From SAR202 cluster bacterium Casp-Chloro-G2 (GTDB lineage Bacteria; Chloroflexota; Dehalococcoidia; Lucifugimonadales; UBA3495): a stretch of 49,622 nt of DNA. Shown piece by piece: positions 1 to 7,594 of the stretch (positions are counted from its first letter, which is position 1; every line of letters begins with the position of its first letter). The notes under the pieces were generated by a model. The model saw only the letters and a list, made by a program, of their open reading frames with translations, had not been told where the DNA came from and ran no database searches. Where the stretch lies: the NCBI GenBank assembly GCA_002816575.1, contig MUCI01000058.1, forward strand, positions 1 to 49,622, given 5' to 3'. Both the position numbers and the translations under genes were made by a program.

Positions 1-40
1 GTTTCAATCAACCGATGCGGCCCGTACTATACAGTATGAG

Positions 41-78
41 CAAAGACCCCGCCATAAATCAGGCGGGGTCTTTTTTTC
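41..78 (+). terminator. Rho-independent terminator
   Basis: A 10-bp GC-rich stem (44-53 with 62-71, 8-nt loop) is followed directly by a run of seven T on the plus strand. It would end a plus-strand transcript whose gene lies left of the window. The minus-strand side has only a short T run, so plus is the better orientation. Confidence 0.8.
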
Positions 79-229
79 GGGGTTCCCCGTCGAGACAGGG
101 ACTCCCATTTGCCGTAGACAAACCGGAGGGTAACCTCTGGTGGTACTTGGGGTCAAGCCCGGGTAACGCGTCTTTGTACGCTTCGATTGCCCTCCTCTCT
201 CGGCGAGATAATCTGTGGTAGGTGCCAAG

Positions 230-412
230 ATGGCTAAACCGGCACATAAGCCAGGTGAAACCGCTAAACGTTCGGGCCAATATCCTTTGGTAGGACCAAA
301 GGGTGGAGACCAGGGCCGAGAGGTCACCGTTGTAAAGGGGGAGCCTTTTCCCCCAACTCCGAAGCCTGGAATGGGCTACGGAAAGCCCGATTCGACAAAG
401 CACAAGAGCTAA
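230..412 (+). CDS. YjzC-like small protein
   Basis: A 60-residue basic, proline- and glycine-rich protein beginning MAKPAHKPGETA. The order 'KPGE..A..SG.Y...GPKGG....EVT..KGE.FPPTPKPG' resembles the YjzC-like family of small bacterial proteins, whose function is unknown. The ATG at 230 is chosen over an upstream GTG at 215 because AGGTG lies about 6 nt before it. No signal peptide or membrane segment is visible. It stands alone, between a terminator upstream and a long perfect hairpin immediately downstream. The family call rests on remembered similarity of a short sequence and is moderate. Confidence 0.6.
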   Translation: MAKPAHKPGETAKRSGQYPLVGPKGGDQGREVTVVKGEPFPPTPKPGMGYGKPDSTKHKS

Positions 413-424
413 GTCGGGTTAGCG

Positions 425-456
425 ATGCATGCGGCCCCGATTGGGGCCGCATGCAT
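425..456 (+). terminator. Perfect 14-bp inverted repeat after the YjzC-like gene
   Basis: A perfect 14-bp stem (425-438 with 443-456, 4-nt loop) begins 12 nt after the stop codon of the small gene. There is no U tract after it, so it may be an mRNA 3' stabiliser or a weak terminator. It lies between convergent genes. Confidence 0.5.
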
Positions 457-557
457 ATTCACCAAAATTCAAAAAGGAAATTCAACCTGATGCGGGCGGC
501 GATAGAGTCCTAGGAATATTCGGTTGACGCCGGACCCAAGTAGGATCGCCGGACCGG

Positions 558-1595
558 TCACTGGCCAACGCGCCGTATCTCCCTGGTTACCGAGTGGGTA
601 CTCCCGCCGAAGGTGGGCACCCATGACGAGTGCTTGCCGGGGCCACCCAGTACGATGATCGTGAGCAGGTCCGGGTCGACCACCATGGGCACCGGGCCGT
701 CGGGGATCTTCTGGAACCGCTCCATCATGGTCTCGTGGGTGTACCGCTCCAGGGGGATGCGGGCGTTCCGGTGCAGCCACTCCCTTATCTCCTGCTTGCC
801 CAGGCCGTCGTTGGCGATGGTGGCGGCGTGCTCCGGTCCCAACGCGAGCAGGGTCTCGCCGCCGGTGTAGGCGTTGTTGGCCCCGGTGATGGAGATGGCG
901 CCGGCGATGATGGTCAGGATGTCCTCGGCGCTGCTGCCCGCGTGGTCGTTGATGTTGTGGGGCGGCTCCCCGGCCAACACGGTCACCGTGCTCTGATCGG
1001 CCTGGAAACCTCGCTCGATGTGCAGGGGCTGCCAGGGGTTGGCCTCCTCGTTCTCGGCCACGCAGTAGGTGTACTTGGAAGGAGCGCCCTGGGTGGACAT
1101 GTCGCCCACGCCCGGATGCGCTCCGCCCACGTTTAACTGAACCAGCCTGACCGCCCTCCCGATGGTGGCGTTGGCCTGCCAGCCTGGCCCGTAAGCGCCC
1201 GAGCCGCCGTGCAGGCCCAGGTCGTCGCAGATGGGTCCGTTCACGATGATCAGCGGCGCGCAGGGGTGGGTGGTGGCCTGGATGGCATAGAGATTGAAGG
1301 CCTCATCACACATGGCCGCCACCGCGGCAATGACCACCGGCAGGTATTCGGGGCGGCAGCCGGCCATCACGGCGTTCACTGCCAGCTTCTCCACCGTGGC
1401 CGAACCCCAGTTGGGCGGTATCTCGCCGATGATGTCCTGGGGGTTCAGGGGCGTGGCCGCCAGCATCGCCTCGACCCGCTCAGCGGTGGGCGGAACGATG
1501 GGCAGGCCGTCGGTCCAACCCCGATCTAGGTAGAGGTTTTGGACCGCTTCGAAATCGTCGTTAACTTCCAATCGTTCTGATACTAGGTCGGCCAA
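558..1595 (-). CDS. Unknown conserved protein, partner of UGSC selenoprotein (copy 1)
   Basis: A 345-residue soluble protein with no signal peptide. I do not recognise a characterised family. It is clearly paralogous to the protein at 48400-49443. Shared blocks include GWTDGLP(I/V)VPPT near residue 27, a NAVMAGC.PEY block, NATIGRAV, a glycine-rich GGA.PG, YTYCVAE and NPW.PLH. Two cysteines, in MAGC and YTYC, are kept in both copies and may be functional. Each copy lies next to a UGSC-family selenoprotein gene, so the two products probably act together, perhaps as subunits of a redox enzyme (inference). Here the selenoprotein gene (1946-2494) is upstream on the same strand, separated by a MITE-like element. 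Confidence 0.75.
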   Translation of the reverse strand: MADLVSERLEVNDDFEAVQNLYLDRGWTDGLPIVPPTAERVEAMLAATPLNPQDIIGEIPPNWGSATVEKLAVNAVMAGCRPEYLPVVIAAVAAMCDEAFNLYAIQATTHPCAPLIIVNGPICDDLGLHGGSGAYGPGWQANATIGRAVRLVQLNVGGAHPGVGDMSTQGAPSKYTYCVAENEEANPWQPLHIERGFQADQSTVTVLAGEPPHNINDHAGSSAEDILTIIAGAISITGANNAYTGGETLLALGPEHAATIANDGLGKQEIREWLHRNARIPLERYTHETMMERFQKIPDGPVPMVVDPDLLTIIVLGGPGKHSSWVPTFGGSTHSVTREIRRVGQ

Positions 1596-1625
1596 TGTGC
1601 CCTCCAGCTACGGGAAAATATAAAC

Positions 1626-1903
1626 ATGAGTCATCCCGGAGTTTGCTGGGTGGATGCCGCAAGCTTTATCATTCCGGCCGCCTTGGTCATTCCGAGCTAA
1701 GAGAGGAATTTCGTTGCCGAAGGGAGGCCAACTGCCGGTCCGCGGAACGATAGCAACCTTGAAGGTAAGCGAAGAGATTCTTCTCCTTCTGCGGAAGGGT
1801 CAGAATGACAGGTAGCGAGTGTGGTTGCTCTGCCCGACCGTCATTTCGACTTTCGCCGAGATGACGGCATCTGCTCGGTAGCGTGCTGCCCGGGATGACT
1901 CAT
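1626..1903. repeat. MITE-like element with 14-bp perfect terminal inverted repeats (family R1, copy 1)
   Basis: This 278-bp noncoding segment is bounded by perfect 14-bp inverted repeats (1626-1639, reading atgagtcatcccgg, and 1890-1903). Inside are two 'cattccgg/cattccga' motifs and several short inverted repeats. No transposase is encoded. A second, inverted and shorter copy lies at about 37131-37339 with the same order of blocks. It separates the UGSC selenoprotein gene from its partner gene. Confidence 0.75.
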
Positions 1904-1945
1904 ATTAGCTTGCATACCAGAATCTGCACACCGGGGAAGATCCGC

Positions 1946-2494
1946 CTAGCGGCCTCCGGTTAAGCCCTTGACCACCTGCTCCAACAACCCGTCGGCCTTG
2001 GCTAGGAGTTGGTCGGCCTTCAGCCCGCCCAGCGGATGCTCGGCGGTGGCCATGGTCAGTTCGGGCATGCCCAGGGAACGCCGCTCAACGTCGCCCAGCC
2101 GCTTGAAACGGTCGGTGCCCACCACTACCGCGCGGACGCCCCGCTTCTCCAGTTCAACCGCGTCGTGGATACTCCACGACGTGCAGGACCCTCAATCGGC
2201 CAGCCCGACGACCACCGCCTGGACCGACCCGGCCAGTTCGTCGATCACTGCGTCGGTGGCCGGGATGGACGCCGTCGGCTTGCGCTTATAGACCACGTCC
2301 GATATCTCGTATTTCTCCCGGAGCAGCTTCTCCAGCCGCTCGAAGAGCAGGTCGCCGTTGGGCTTGCTGTTCCACAAAAATCCCACCGACCGCCCACCCA
2401 GACCGTCGAGGCTCGGAGCCATGGCCTGTTCCATCTTTCGGGGCGCCGCCGTGGGGTCCAGGACTATCAGCTTGGTCGTTTCAGTTATAGTCAT
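1946..2494 (-). CDS. UGSC-family selenoprotein (copy 1), UGA = Sec101
   Basis: The 182-residue reading frame is interrupted only by a TGA at 2192-2194, which gives U-G-S-C at residues 101-104. After the TGA the frame stays coding for 81 residues (GSCTSWSIHDAVELEKRGV...) to a TAG at 1946-1948. A perfect 9-bp hairpin starts 10 nt after the TGA, with a G first in its loop, which fits a bacterial SECIS. The start at 2494 (MTITETT) is chosen because AGGA lies about 6 nt upstream. UGSC proteins are a known family of selenoproteins or Cys forms. The motif followed by a helix and '(E)(K/N)RGV' resembles the Sec region of glycine reductase GrdB, but the third cysteine of GrdB's UxxCxxC is Trp107 here. 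Without Sec decoding this would look like two unrelated pieces. Confidence 0.85.
2161..2194 (-). promoter_or_regulatory. Candidate bacterial SECIS hairpin of UGSC copy 1
   Basis: On the minus-strand mRNA the UGA is followed by 10 unpaired nt, a perfect 9-bp stem (2173-2181 with 2161-2169) and a three-base loop GUA at 2172-2170. The loop begins 19 nt after the UGA, within the usual bacterial SECIS spacing, and has G in its first position. The other UGSC gene keeps the same spacing. Confidence 0.75.
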
Positions 2495-2582
2495 GTGTTT
2501 CCTTAGCTGGAGATAGACTGGGAACTTAGTTTTCGCGGGGGAATGGGCTGATTCTCCCCCTTTCAATGCGCATTACCCCGAC

Positions 2583-2690
2583 AATGTCATTCTGACGAGT
2601 CCTTCCGCAGAAGGATGAGGAAGAATCTGCCAATCTTCAACTAGGCAGACCCTTCGCCCTTCCGCGGAAGGACTCAGGGTGACATTTGAG
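2583..2690. repeat. Short intergenic element with imperfect terminal inverted repeats (family R2)
   Basis: The left end (aatgtcattctgacgagtcc, from about 2583) and the right end (reading aatgtcaccctgagtcc on the minus strand, to about 2690) are imperfect inverted repeats. Each holds a 'ccttccgc(a/g)gaagg' palindrome. Similar 'cttctgcggaagggtcagaatgac' wording occurs inside R1 (about 1787-1811). There is no coding capacity. Confidence 0.5.
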
Positions 2691-2805
2691 GGGCGCCGTT
2701 CATACCCTTAGACCGTTCTCCAAAATTACTTTTTGGTAACGCCCCCTCGCAATGGGAAGAGTTAGAGTGAGGGTGAAATGTTCTCTTTAGTCTGTCCCGA
2801 AGGCT

Positions 2806-2838
2806 AGGGCCTGCTGAATTCGGTGTCAAGCAGGCCCT
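2806..2838 (-). terminator. Hairpin downstream of the TPP enzyme gene
   Basis: A 10-bp perfect stem (2806-2815 with 2829-2838, 13-nt loop) lies 27 nt past the stop codon of the TPP-dependent enzyme. It has no U tract, so it is either a weak terminator or an mRNA 3' structure. Confidence 0.4.
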
Positions 2839-2865
2839 GCCAATCTCATTATTAGATCTGCGGCC

Positions 2866-4479
2866 CTATGTTTGCGGCCTGAAGAACGGCGAGGGCATGG
2901 GGCCGACCGGGACTTCGATCAGCACCGGCGAGTCCAGGGTCAGGGCGTCCCTGAGGGTGGCCTCAAGCTCGGCGGGGCCGTTGGCCACGAAGCCCTTGAC
3001 CCCGTAGGCCTCAGCCAGCTTAACGAAGTCGGGGTTGTGCAGTTCCACGCCGATGGTCCGGCCCTGGAACTGGTTCATCTGGTCGCGCTTCACGTTCCCG
3101 TAGGCGTTGTCGTTGAAGACGATCACCACCACGTTGATGTTGTGCTGCACGGCGGTGGCCATCTCCTGGGAGTTGAACAAGAAACCACCGTCGCCGGAGA
3201 GCACCACCACCGCCTTGTCGGGCTGGGCAACCTTGGCGCCCAGGGCGGTTGGGTAGGCGTAACCCAGGTTGCCGGAATAAGACGAAGTGATGAAGGTGCG
3301 CGGTTCATAGACCGGGAAATGGGCGCGGCTGTAGTAGCCGAGTTGGGTCATGCCGGAGACCAAGATGCCATCTTCGGGCATGGCCCTCCTGACCGCCGCC
3401 AGCAGCTCACCTTGGGGCTCGACCTTGATGACGTCGTTGGAGCGCTGGTCCCTCTGGGCCTGGACCTGGGCGGACCGGTCGGCCTTAGCCGGCATCTTGG
3501 CCTGTAGTGCGGTCAGGATGTCTTCCATGGTCCGTTTGGCGTCGCCCTGGACGCCCAGGGTGTTCTCGTAGTTGCGCCCCAGTTCCTCGGCGTCGATGTC
3601 GACCTGGACAACCCTCTGGCCCTCCAGCCATTGGGCCGTGACCAGCCTGGTGCCCACGGCGAAGATGACGTCGTGACCGAATCGTTCTTTGGCGATGGTG
3701 TCGTTCCGCAGCCAGAGCGCGCCCAGGGCCAGCGGATGGTGATCGGATATGGCGCCCTTGCCCTCGGCGGTGGTGACCACCGGGGCCTGCAAGTGCTCGG
3801 CCAGCTTGGTCAGCGCTTCCGAAGCCTGGGAGGAGATGACGCCGCCGCCGGCCCAGATGAGCGGGTTGGCGGCTGCAGCCAGGGCATCGGCAGCCGCTTC
3901 GATCTGCTCCTTGCCGGCCACGACCTGGCGAGGCTCCTCCGGCTCCATAAGTTCCACTTCGCCGACCTCAGCCAGCGTCTCCGGCGGAATCTCAATCTCC
4001 ACCGGGCGGGGCCGGCCGTTCTTCAGATGATAGAACGCCTGGTGCACCGCCGCGGGCACTTCCGCCGGGTCCAATATCCGGCGGGCCCATTTGGTGACGG
4101 GACTGATGGCGTCCATCTGGTCGTTGACCTCATGGAGCATGCCGCTGTCGCCGCCGATGTGGTCCCGCTCGATCTGGCCCGTAACCATCAGCACCGGTGA
4201 AGATGCTGAATATGCTGTGGACAAGGCCGACGACGCGTTCAGCAGTCCGGGACCGGGCACCGTGAGCGCGGTCCCGACCTGTCCCCCAGCCCGGGCGTAG
4301 CCGTCGGCCATGTAGGCGGTGGCCTGCTCGTGGCGCACGGTGATGAAACGGATGCCAGGCTCGTCGTACAGCCCGTCCATCATGTGGTAGAGCTGCACTC
4401 CGGGCAGTCCGAATATCACGCGGACGCCTTCCCGGTACAGGGACTTGGCCAACGCTTGGCCTCCGGTCATTTTAGGCAT
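2866..4479 (-). CDS. Thiamine-pyrophosphate-dependent enzyme (acetolactate synthase-like)
   Basis: This 537-residue protein has the full three-domain layout of the acetolactate synthase / benzoylformate decarboxylase superfamily. The N-terminal pyrimidine-binding domain carries the activating Glu51 in RHEQATAYMADGYAR. A central domain spans about residues 190-330. The C-terminal pyrophosphate domain has GDGGFLFN...NDNAYG, the GDG-(x)n-N metal/TPP motif. The FAD site typical of true acetolactate synthase cannot be judged by eye. The substrate is unknown: 2-oxo-acid decarboxylation or carboligation, oxalyl-CoA decarboxylase-like or sulfoacetaldehyde acetyltransferase-like are all possible. It lies downstream of a VOC protein on the same strand, probably co-transcribed. 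AAGGA precedes the ATG by about 11 nt. Confidence 0.85.
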   Translation of the reverse strand: MPKMTGGQALAKSLYREGVRVIFGLPGVQLYHMMDGLYDEPGIRFITVRHEQATAYMADGYARAGGQVGTALTVPGPGLLNASSALSTAYSASSPVLMVTGQIERDHIGGDSGMLHEVNDQMDAISPVTKWARRILDPAEVPAAVHQAFYHLKNGRPRPVEIEIPPETLAEVGEVELMEPEEPRQVVAGKEQIEAAADALAAAANPLIWAGGGVISSQASEALTKLAEHLQAPVVTTAEGKGAISDHHPLALGALWLRNDTIAKERFGHDVIFAVGTRLVTAQWLEGQRVVQVDIDAEELGRNYENTLGVQGDAKRTMEDILTALQAKMPAKADRSAQVQAQRDQRSNDVIKVEPQGELLAAVRRAMPEDGILVSGMTQLGYYSRAHFPVYEPRTFITSSYSGNLGYAYPTALGAKVAQPDKAVVVLSGDGGFLFNSQEMATAVQHNINVVVIVFNDNAYGNVKRDQMNQFQGRTIGVELHNPDFVKLAEAYGVKGFVANGPAELEATLRDALTLDSPVLIEVPVGPMPSPFFRPQT

Positions 4480-4540
4480 ATCTGAAAACTTCCTTTTTAG
4501 TTATTCCGTTGTTCTAAAGGTTCTGCCGATTTTTTGGTAT

Positions 4541-4999
4541 TTACGGCGTGTTGAATTGCACCAATATGCCGTCGGGGTCGCGGACGTAAATGCTCCGGAT
4601 CTCGCCGTTGGCGTCGGTGTATGACTCTCTGGACCCGGCCAGTTCGTACCCCTTGGCGGCCAGTTCGTCGGCCAGACCGGCCACATCGGCGACGCCAAAG
4701 GATATGTGGCTGATGCCAACCTGGTCGAGCAATATGGGCTGGCCGGAGGGTTTCTCCCCTGGATGGCTGGTCAATGTCAGTGTCGGAGTGGCGCCGTCGC
4801 CGTAGGACAGACTAACCCAATGCCGGGTGTTGCGCTCCTCAGCGTAGTTATCCAGGCGCGCGGTCTGGGTGCCGCCCTCGGTGATGTCGGTCATTTTTTC
4901 GCCGATGACCTTCATGCCCAAAGCGTCCCGGTAGAATTCCAAGGACTTGGCCATATCTCGGACACACACGCCGACGTGGGTCACACAGGTTGCTTCCAT
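4541..4999 (-). CDS. VOC-family (glyoxalase/dioxygenase fold) protein
   Basis: A 152-residue protein with paired beta-alpha-beta-beta-beta modules. The first starts at THVGVCVRDMAKSLEFYRDALGMKV (residues 7-31), the second at GISHISFGVADVAGLADELAAKG (about 95-117), and it ends YVRDPDGILVQF. Candidate metal ligands are His8, His98 and the C-terminal Glu/Gln positions, but DPDGILVQF has Gln where many members have Glu. Glyoxalase I, methylmalonyl-CoA epimerase and extradiol dioxygenase share this fold, so no substrate is assigned. It is probably the first gene of an operon with the TPP enzyme 61 nt downstream. Confidence 0.8.
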   Translation of the reverse strand: MEATCVTHVGVCVRDMAKSLEFYRDALGMKVIGEKMTDITEGGTQTARLDNYAEERNTRHWVSLSYGDGATPTLTLTSHPGEKPSGQPILLDQVGISHISFGVADVAGLADELAAKGYELAGSRESYTDANGEIRSIYVRDPDGILVQFNTP

Positions 5000-5166
5000 C
5001 GCAGGGGCTCCTTTTTACTAGACACGGGCTTGGCGGACACGGGTTGCCTGGTTAAGTCAGGCCCGTCCGGTCCCAGACTCTCTCGTGCCGCCGTAATTTC
5101 AACTACGATATGCTAGAACCCCAACGTGCTCCTGTCAAAAGGGACGCTGCTTTACCCGGAGCGATC

Positions 5167-5712
5167 ATGCAGATCACGACTGAGCGGCTGACGCTGCGCG
5201 AATTTGAGTCGGACGACTGGCCGGCGGTTCTCGCCTACCAGCAAGACCCACGCTACCTGGAGTTTTACCCCTGGTCCACCCGCACGGAGTCCGACGTAAA
5301 GGAATTCGTCCAATGGTTCCTGGACGAGCAGGCCGAGTCCCCAAGACGCCGGTTCCAACTGGCCGTGGTCAGGCGCGACACCGGCGCGCTCATTGGCAAC
5401 TGTGGCATCCGCCGCAAGCCGGACAGCGATCAGGAGGCCGACATCGGCTATGAGATCGCACCGGAGCATTGGGGGCGGGGCTACGCCACCGAGGCCGCCG
5501 CCGCTTTGATCGAACATGGATTTACCGAGATGGGGCTCCACCGCGTCTCGTCATGGTGCATCGCCGGCAACGGCGCGTCGGCCAGGGTGCTAGCGAAACT
5601 GGGCTTGCAACAAGAGGGCCGGTTGCGCGAGAACGAGTTCTTCAAAGGCCGCTGGTGGGACACCCTGGTGTTTGGCTTGCTGAAGAACGAGTGGAGCCCC
5701 CCAAAGACCTAG
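5167..5712 (+). CDS. GNAT N-acetyltransferase, RimJ/RimL type
   Basis: A 181-residue protein starting MQITTERLTLREFESDDWPAV, the usual opening of RimJ/RimL-like acetyltransferases. The acetyl-CoA pyrophosphate loop region is GRGYATEAAAALIEHGF, followed by RVSSWCIAGNGASARVLAKLGLQQEGRLRE (N-x-x-S-x-x-x-L-x-K-x-G-F/L). The ATG at 5167 is preferred to an upstream ATG at 5110 because the domain starts there. The likely role is N-acetylation of a protein N-terminus or small amine; the acceptor is unknown. It is a single gene facing the hydrolase cluster. Confidence 0.88.
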   Translation: MQITTERLTLREFESDDWPAVLAYQQDPRYLEFYPWSTRTESDVKEFVQWFLDEQAESPRRRFQLAVVRRDTGALIGNCGIRRKPDSDQEADIGYEIAPEHWGRGYATEAAAALIEHGFTEMGLHRVSSWCIAGNGASARVLAKLGLQQEGRLRENEFFKGRWWDTLVFGLLKNEWSPPKT

Positions 5713-5777
5713 CCGCCGGAATCCCATGCATTAATCTTCGGCACGGGTCTTCTCTACGGATCTTTTGTTGGAACCCG

Positions 5778-6542
5778 CTATCCGAATATGAAATCCCGGA
5801 TGGCCGTGAAGTATTCGTCCAAGCCTTTGAACAGCAGGTCGTTATGGCCCGCGCCGGGGACCATCAGCATCTTCTTGTTTGTGGACGCGAAACTCCGGAA
5901 CATCTCCTCGGCGAATTCCAAGGGGGCCAACGTATCGATCTCGCCGTGAATCACCAGCACGGGGATGGAAATTGACGCCGCCTTGGCTTTGTAGGCAGCT
6001 TCCAACACTTGGGCCTGCTGAGGGTCCAGGCCGTTGGTGAACTGGCCCAGGCTGGGCCGCCCGCTCTCGATGATAACTCCCTTGACGCCCGGCGCCTCTT
6101 TGGCGGCCAGTTCGAATGCCGCGTGCCGTCCCATGGAGCGTCCCATGACGTAAACCGGCCCGCTGAAGCCACTGGCGCCCAGCACGATCTGCATGGACTC
6201 AAGCACGGTATTGGCGTCGGCGAGCATGGTGGTGAACGACGGTGAGCCGCCGCTCTTGCCATAACCACGGTAGTCGGCCACGAAGAAATTGACCCCGATC
6301 TGGTTGTACAGCGGGGCGATGGAGTTGTAGTCGATGGCCGTTTCGCCGTTGCCGTAAAAGAACAATACGGTGGGAACGCTGTTCCCCACCGGGAAGAACC
6401 GGCAGGATAGGCCGATGTCGCCGCCGACGTTTATCGTGTAGTCTTGGACTCCTTCGGGGGTGGGCGACCAGCCCTGCCGGGGGTAGAAGGAGTTCATGGA
6501 TATGTTCGGGGCGTCCAACGCCGAGTAGTCCACTTCAGGCAT
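5778..6542 (-). CDS. Alpha/beta hydrolase (serine esterase-like)
   Basis: A 254-residue alpha/beta-hydrolase. The oxyanion/HG-type segment is LFFYGNGE (about residues 60-67), and YRGYGKSGG follows. The nucleophile elbow is GRSMGRHAA, G-x-S-x-G with Ser near 136. The acid lies in HGEIDTLAP and the catalytic His in GAGHNDLL. It resembles the BAAT/YqiA-like lipase-esterase group. There is no signal peptide, so it is cytosolic. The substrate is unknown. It lies 42 nt downstream of another alpha/beta hydrolase on the same strand, probably in an operon with the LigB-type dioxygenase upstream. Confidence 0.85.
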   Translation of the reverse strand: MPEVDYSALDAPNISMNSFYPRQGWSPTPEGVQDYTINVGGDIGLSCRFFPVGNSVPTVLFFYGNGETAIDYNSIAPLYNQIGVNFFVADYRGYGKSGGSPSFTTMLADANTVLESMQIVLGASGFSGPVYVMGRSMGRHAAFELAAKEAPGVKGVIIESGRPSLGQFTNGLDPQQAQVLEAAYKAKAASISIPVLVIHGEIDTLAPLEFAEEMFRSFASTNKKMLMVPGAGHNDLLFKGLDEYFTAIRDFIFG

Positions 6543-6584
6543 GTTTCGTTCCTCAGATCAGCGGGTAGAACCGGAGATAGCGAT

Positions 6585-7490
6585 CTAGCCGAAGAACCCG
6601 GCGGACAGGTGGTCCTTGATCAGCCCCGCCACCAATTCGGGCCTCTGGATGGGCACATCGTGGATGCTGTCCTCAAGCCAGATCGTCTTGCTCTGAGGCA
6701 GCAGCTCCGCCGCCTGGTCCACCGACATGATTCGCCGCTGGCCCCTCTCTTGGGTCGCCTGGGCTTGGTTCTTCTGGCGGGCCGGCAAGACCAGCACCGG
6801 GCATTGCACCTTCTGGTAGAGGTCCTGGGGCCGGTGGTCCCAGAGGGCTTCTATGATTCGCAGATGATTGGCCCGCGAGAGACGGGCCTTGATGGTCTGG
6901 TCTTCCAGGACCTCAAAGTTGGCCAGCACGATGTCGCCAACCGCCGGCGCCATGCCGGCTCCCAGGTGGCGGGTGCGGACCCGGTCCATGAAATCACCCA
7001 CCTTCACCCCGGTGAAGTCCGGCGGGGCCATCTCCAATTTGGCGTCTTCGACGTTGGAATACCTGGCGGTGATGTTTATCATGCCGCCGTCGACCCAGAC
7101 CATGCCTTTAACCAACTCGGGCGCTCTGACCGCCAATTCCAAGGCCACGCTGCCGCCCCACGAATGGCCGACCACTAAGGCCGGGCCGACGCCCAACTGC
7201 TTGATCACGCCGATAACATCGTTGGTCACCGAGGCGAAATCGAAGCCCTCGTTGGGTTTGGCGCTCTCCCCATGGCCCCGCTGGTCCAGGGCGATCACCG
7301 CTTGGCCCTGGGCCAAGATGGGTGCAACCATGTCCCAGATATGGCAGGTGGAAGCCAACCCATGCAGCAACACTATCGGCTGGCCGGAACCGCCCCAGTC
7401 TCGGTAATGAAAGCTCATGCCATCTACTGTTACCCATTCTTCCCTGGGGGCATCTGATTTAGGGGCCTGCGCTCTAGGGGCCTCTGCCAT
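6585..7490 (-). CDS. Alpha/beta hydrolase (epoxide hydrolase / meta-cleavage hydrolase-like)
   Basis: A 301-residue protein. VLLHGLASTCHIW forms the oxyanion region, DQRGHGESAKP follows, and the nucleophile elbow is VVGHSWGGSVALE (Ser near residue 129). The C-terminal His lies in DSIHDVP. The family includes C-C hydrolases acting after extradiol ring cleavage, which fits the LigB-like dioxygenase gene just upstream; that link is inferred. A hairpin at 7532-7564 separates the two. The start follows no strong Shine-Dalgarno site and could be a few codons later. Confidence 0.85.
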   Translation of the reverse strand: MAEAPRAQAPKSDAPREEWVTVDGMSFHYRDWGGSGQPIVLLHGLASTCHIWDMVAPILAQGQAVIALDQRGHGESAKPNEGFDFASVTNDVIGVIKQLGVGPALVVGHSWGGSVALELAVRAPELVKGMVWVDGGMINITARYSNVEDAKLEMAPPDFTGVKVGDFMDRVRTRHLGAGMAPAVGDIVLANFEVLEDQTIKARLSRANHLRIIEALWDHRPQDLYQKVQCPVLVLPARQKNQAQATQERGQRRIMSVDQAAELLPQSKTIWLEDSIHDVPIQRPELVAGLIKDHLSAGFFG

Positions 7491-7531
7491 TGATAAGACC
7501 TCGATATAGCCTGATTACTCCGGACTCAGAC

Positions 7532-7564
7532 CGGCCCGCCGAGATGTTTGGTCCGGGCGGGCCG
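7532..7564 (-). terminator. Hairpin between dioxygenase and hydrolase genes
   Basis: A 9-bp G+C stem (7532-7540 with 7556-7564, 15-nt loop) lies 31 nt after the dioxygenase stop codon. There is no U run; it may be an intercistronic attenuator. Confidence 0.4.
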
Positions 7565-7594
7565 TATGTTGCGTGATCTATGCGCCGGCCGGGT

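Noticed and set aside
59-403. A 114-residue minus-strand frame under the YjzC-like gene
   Set aside because: It lies antisense to a better supported plus-strand gene with a ribosome site, has no Shine-Dalgarno site itself, and its sequence looks like random antisense translation.
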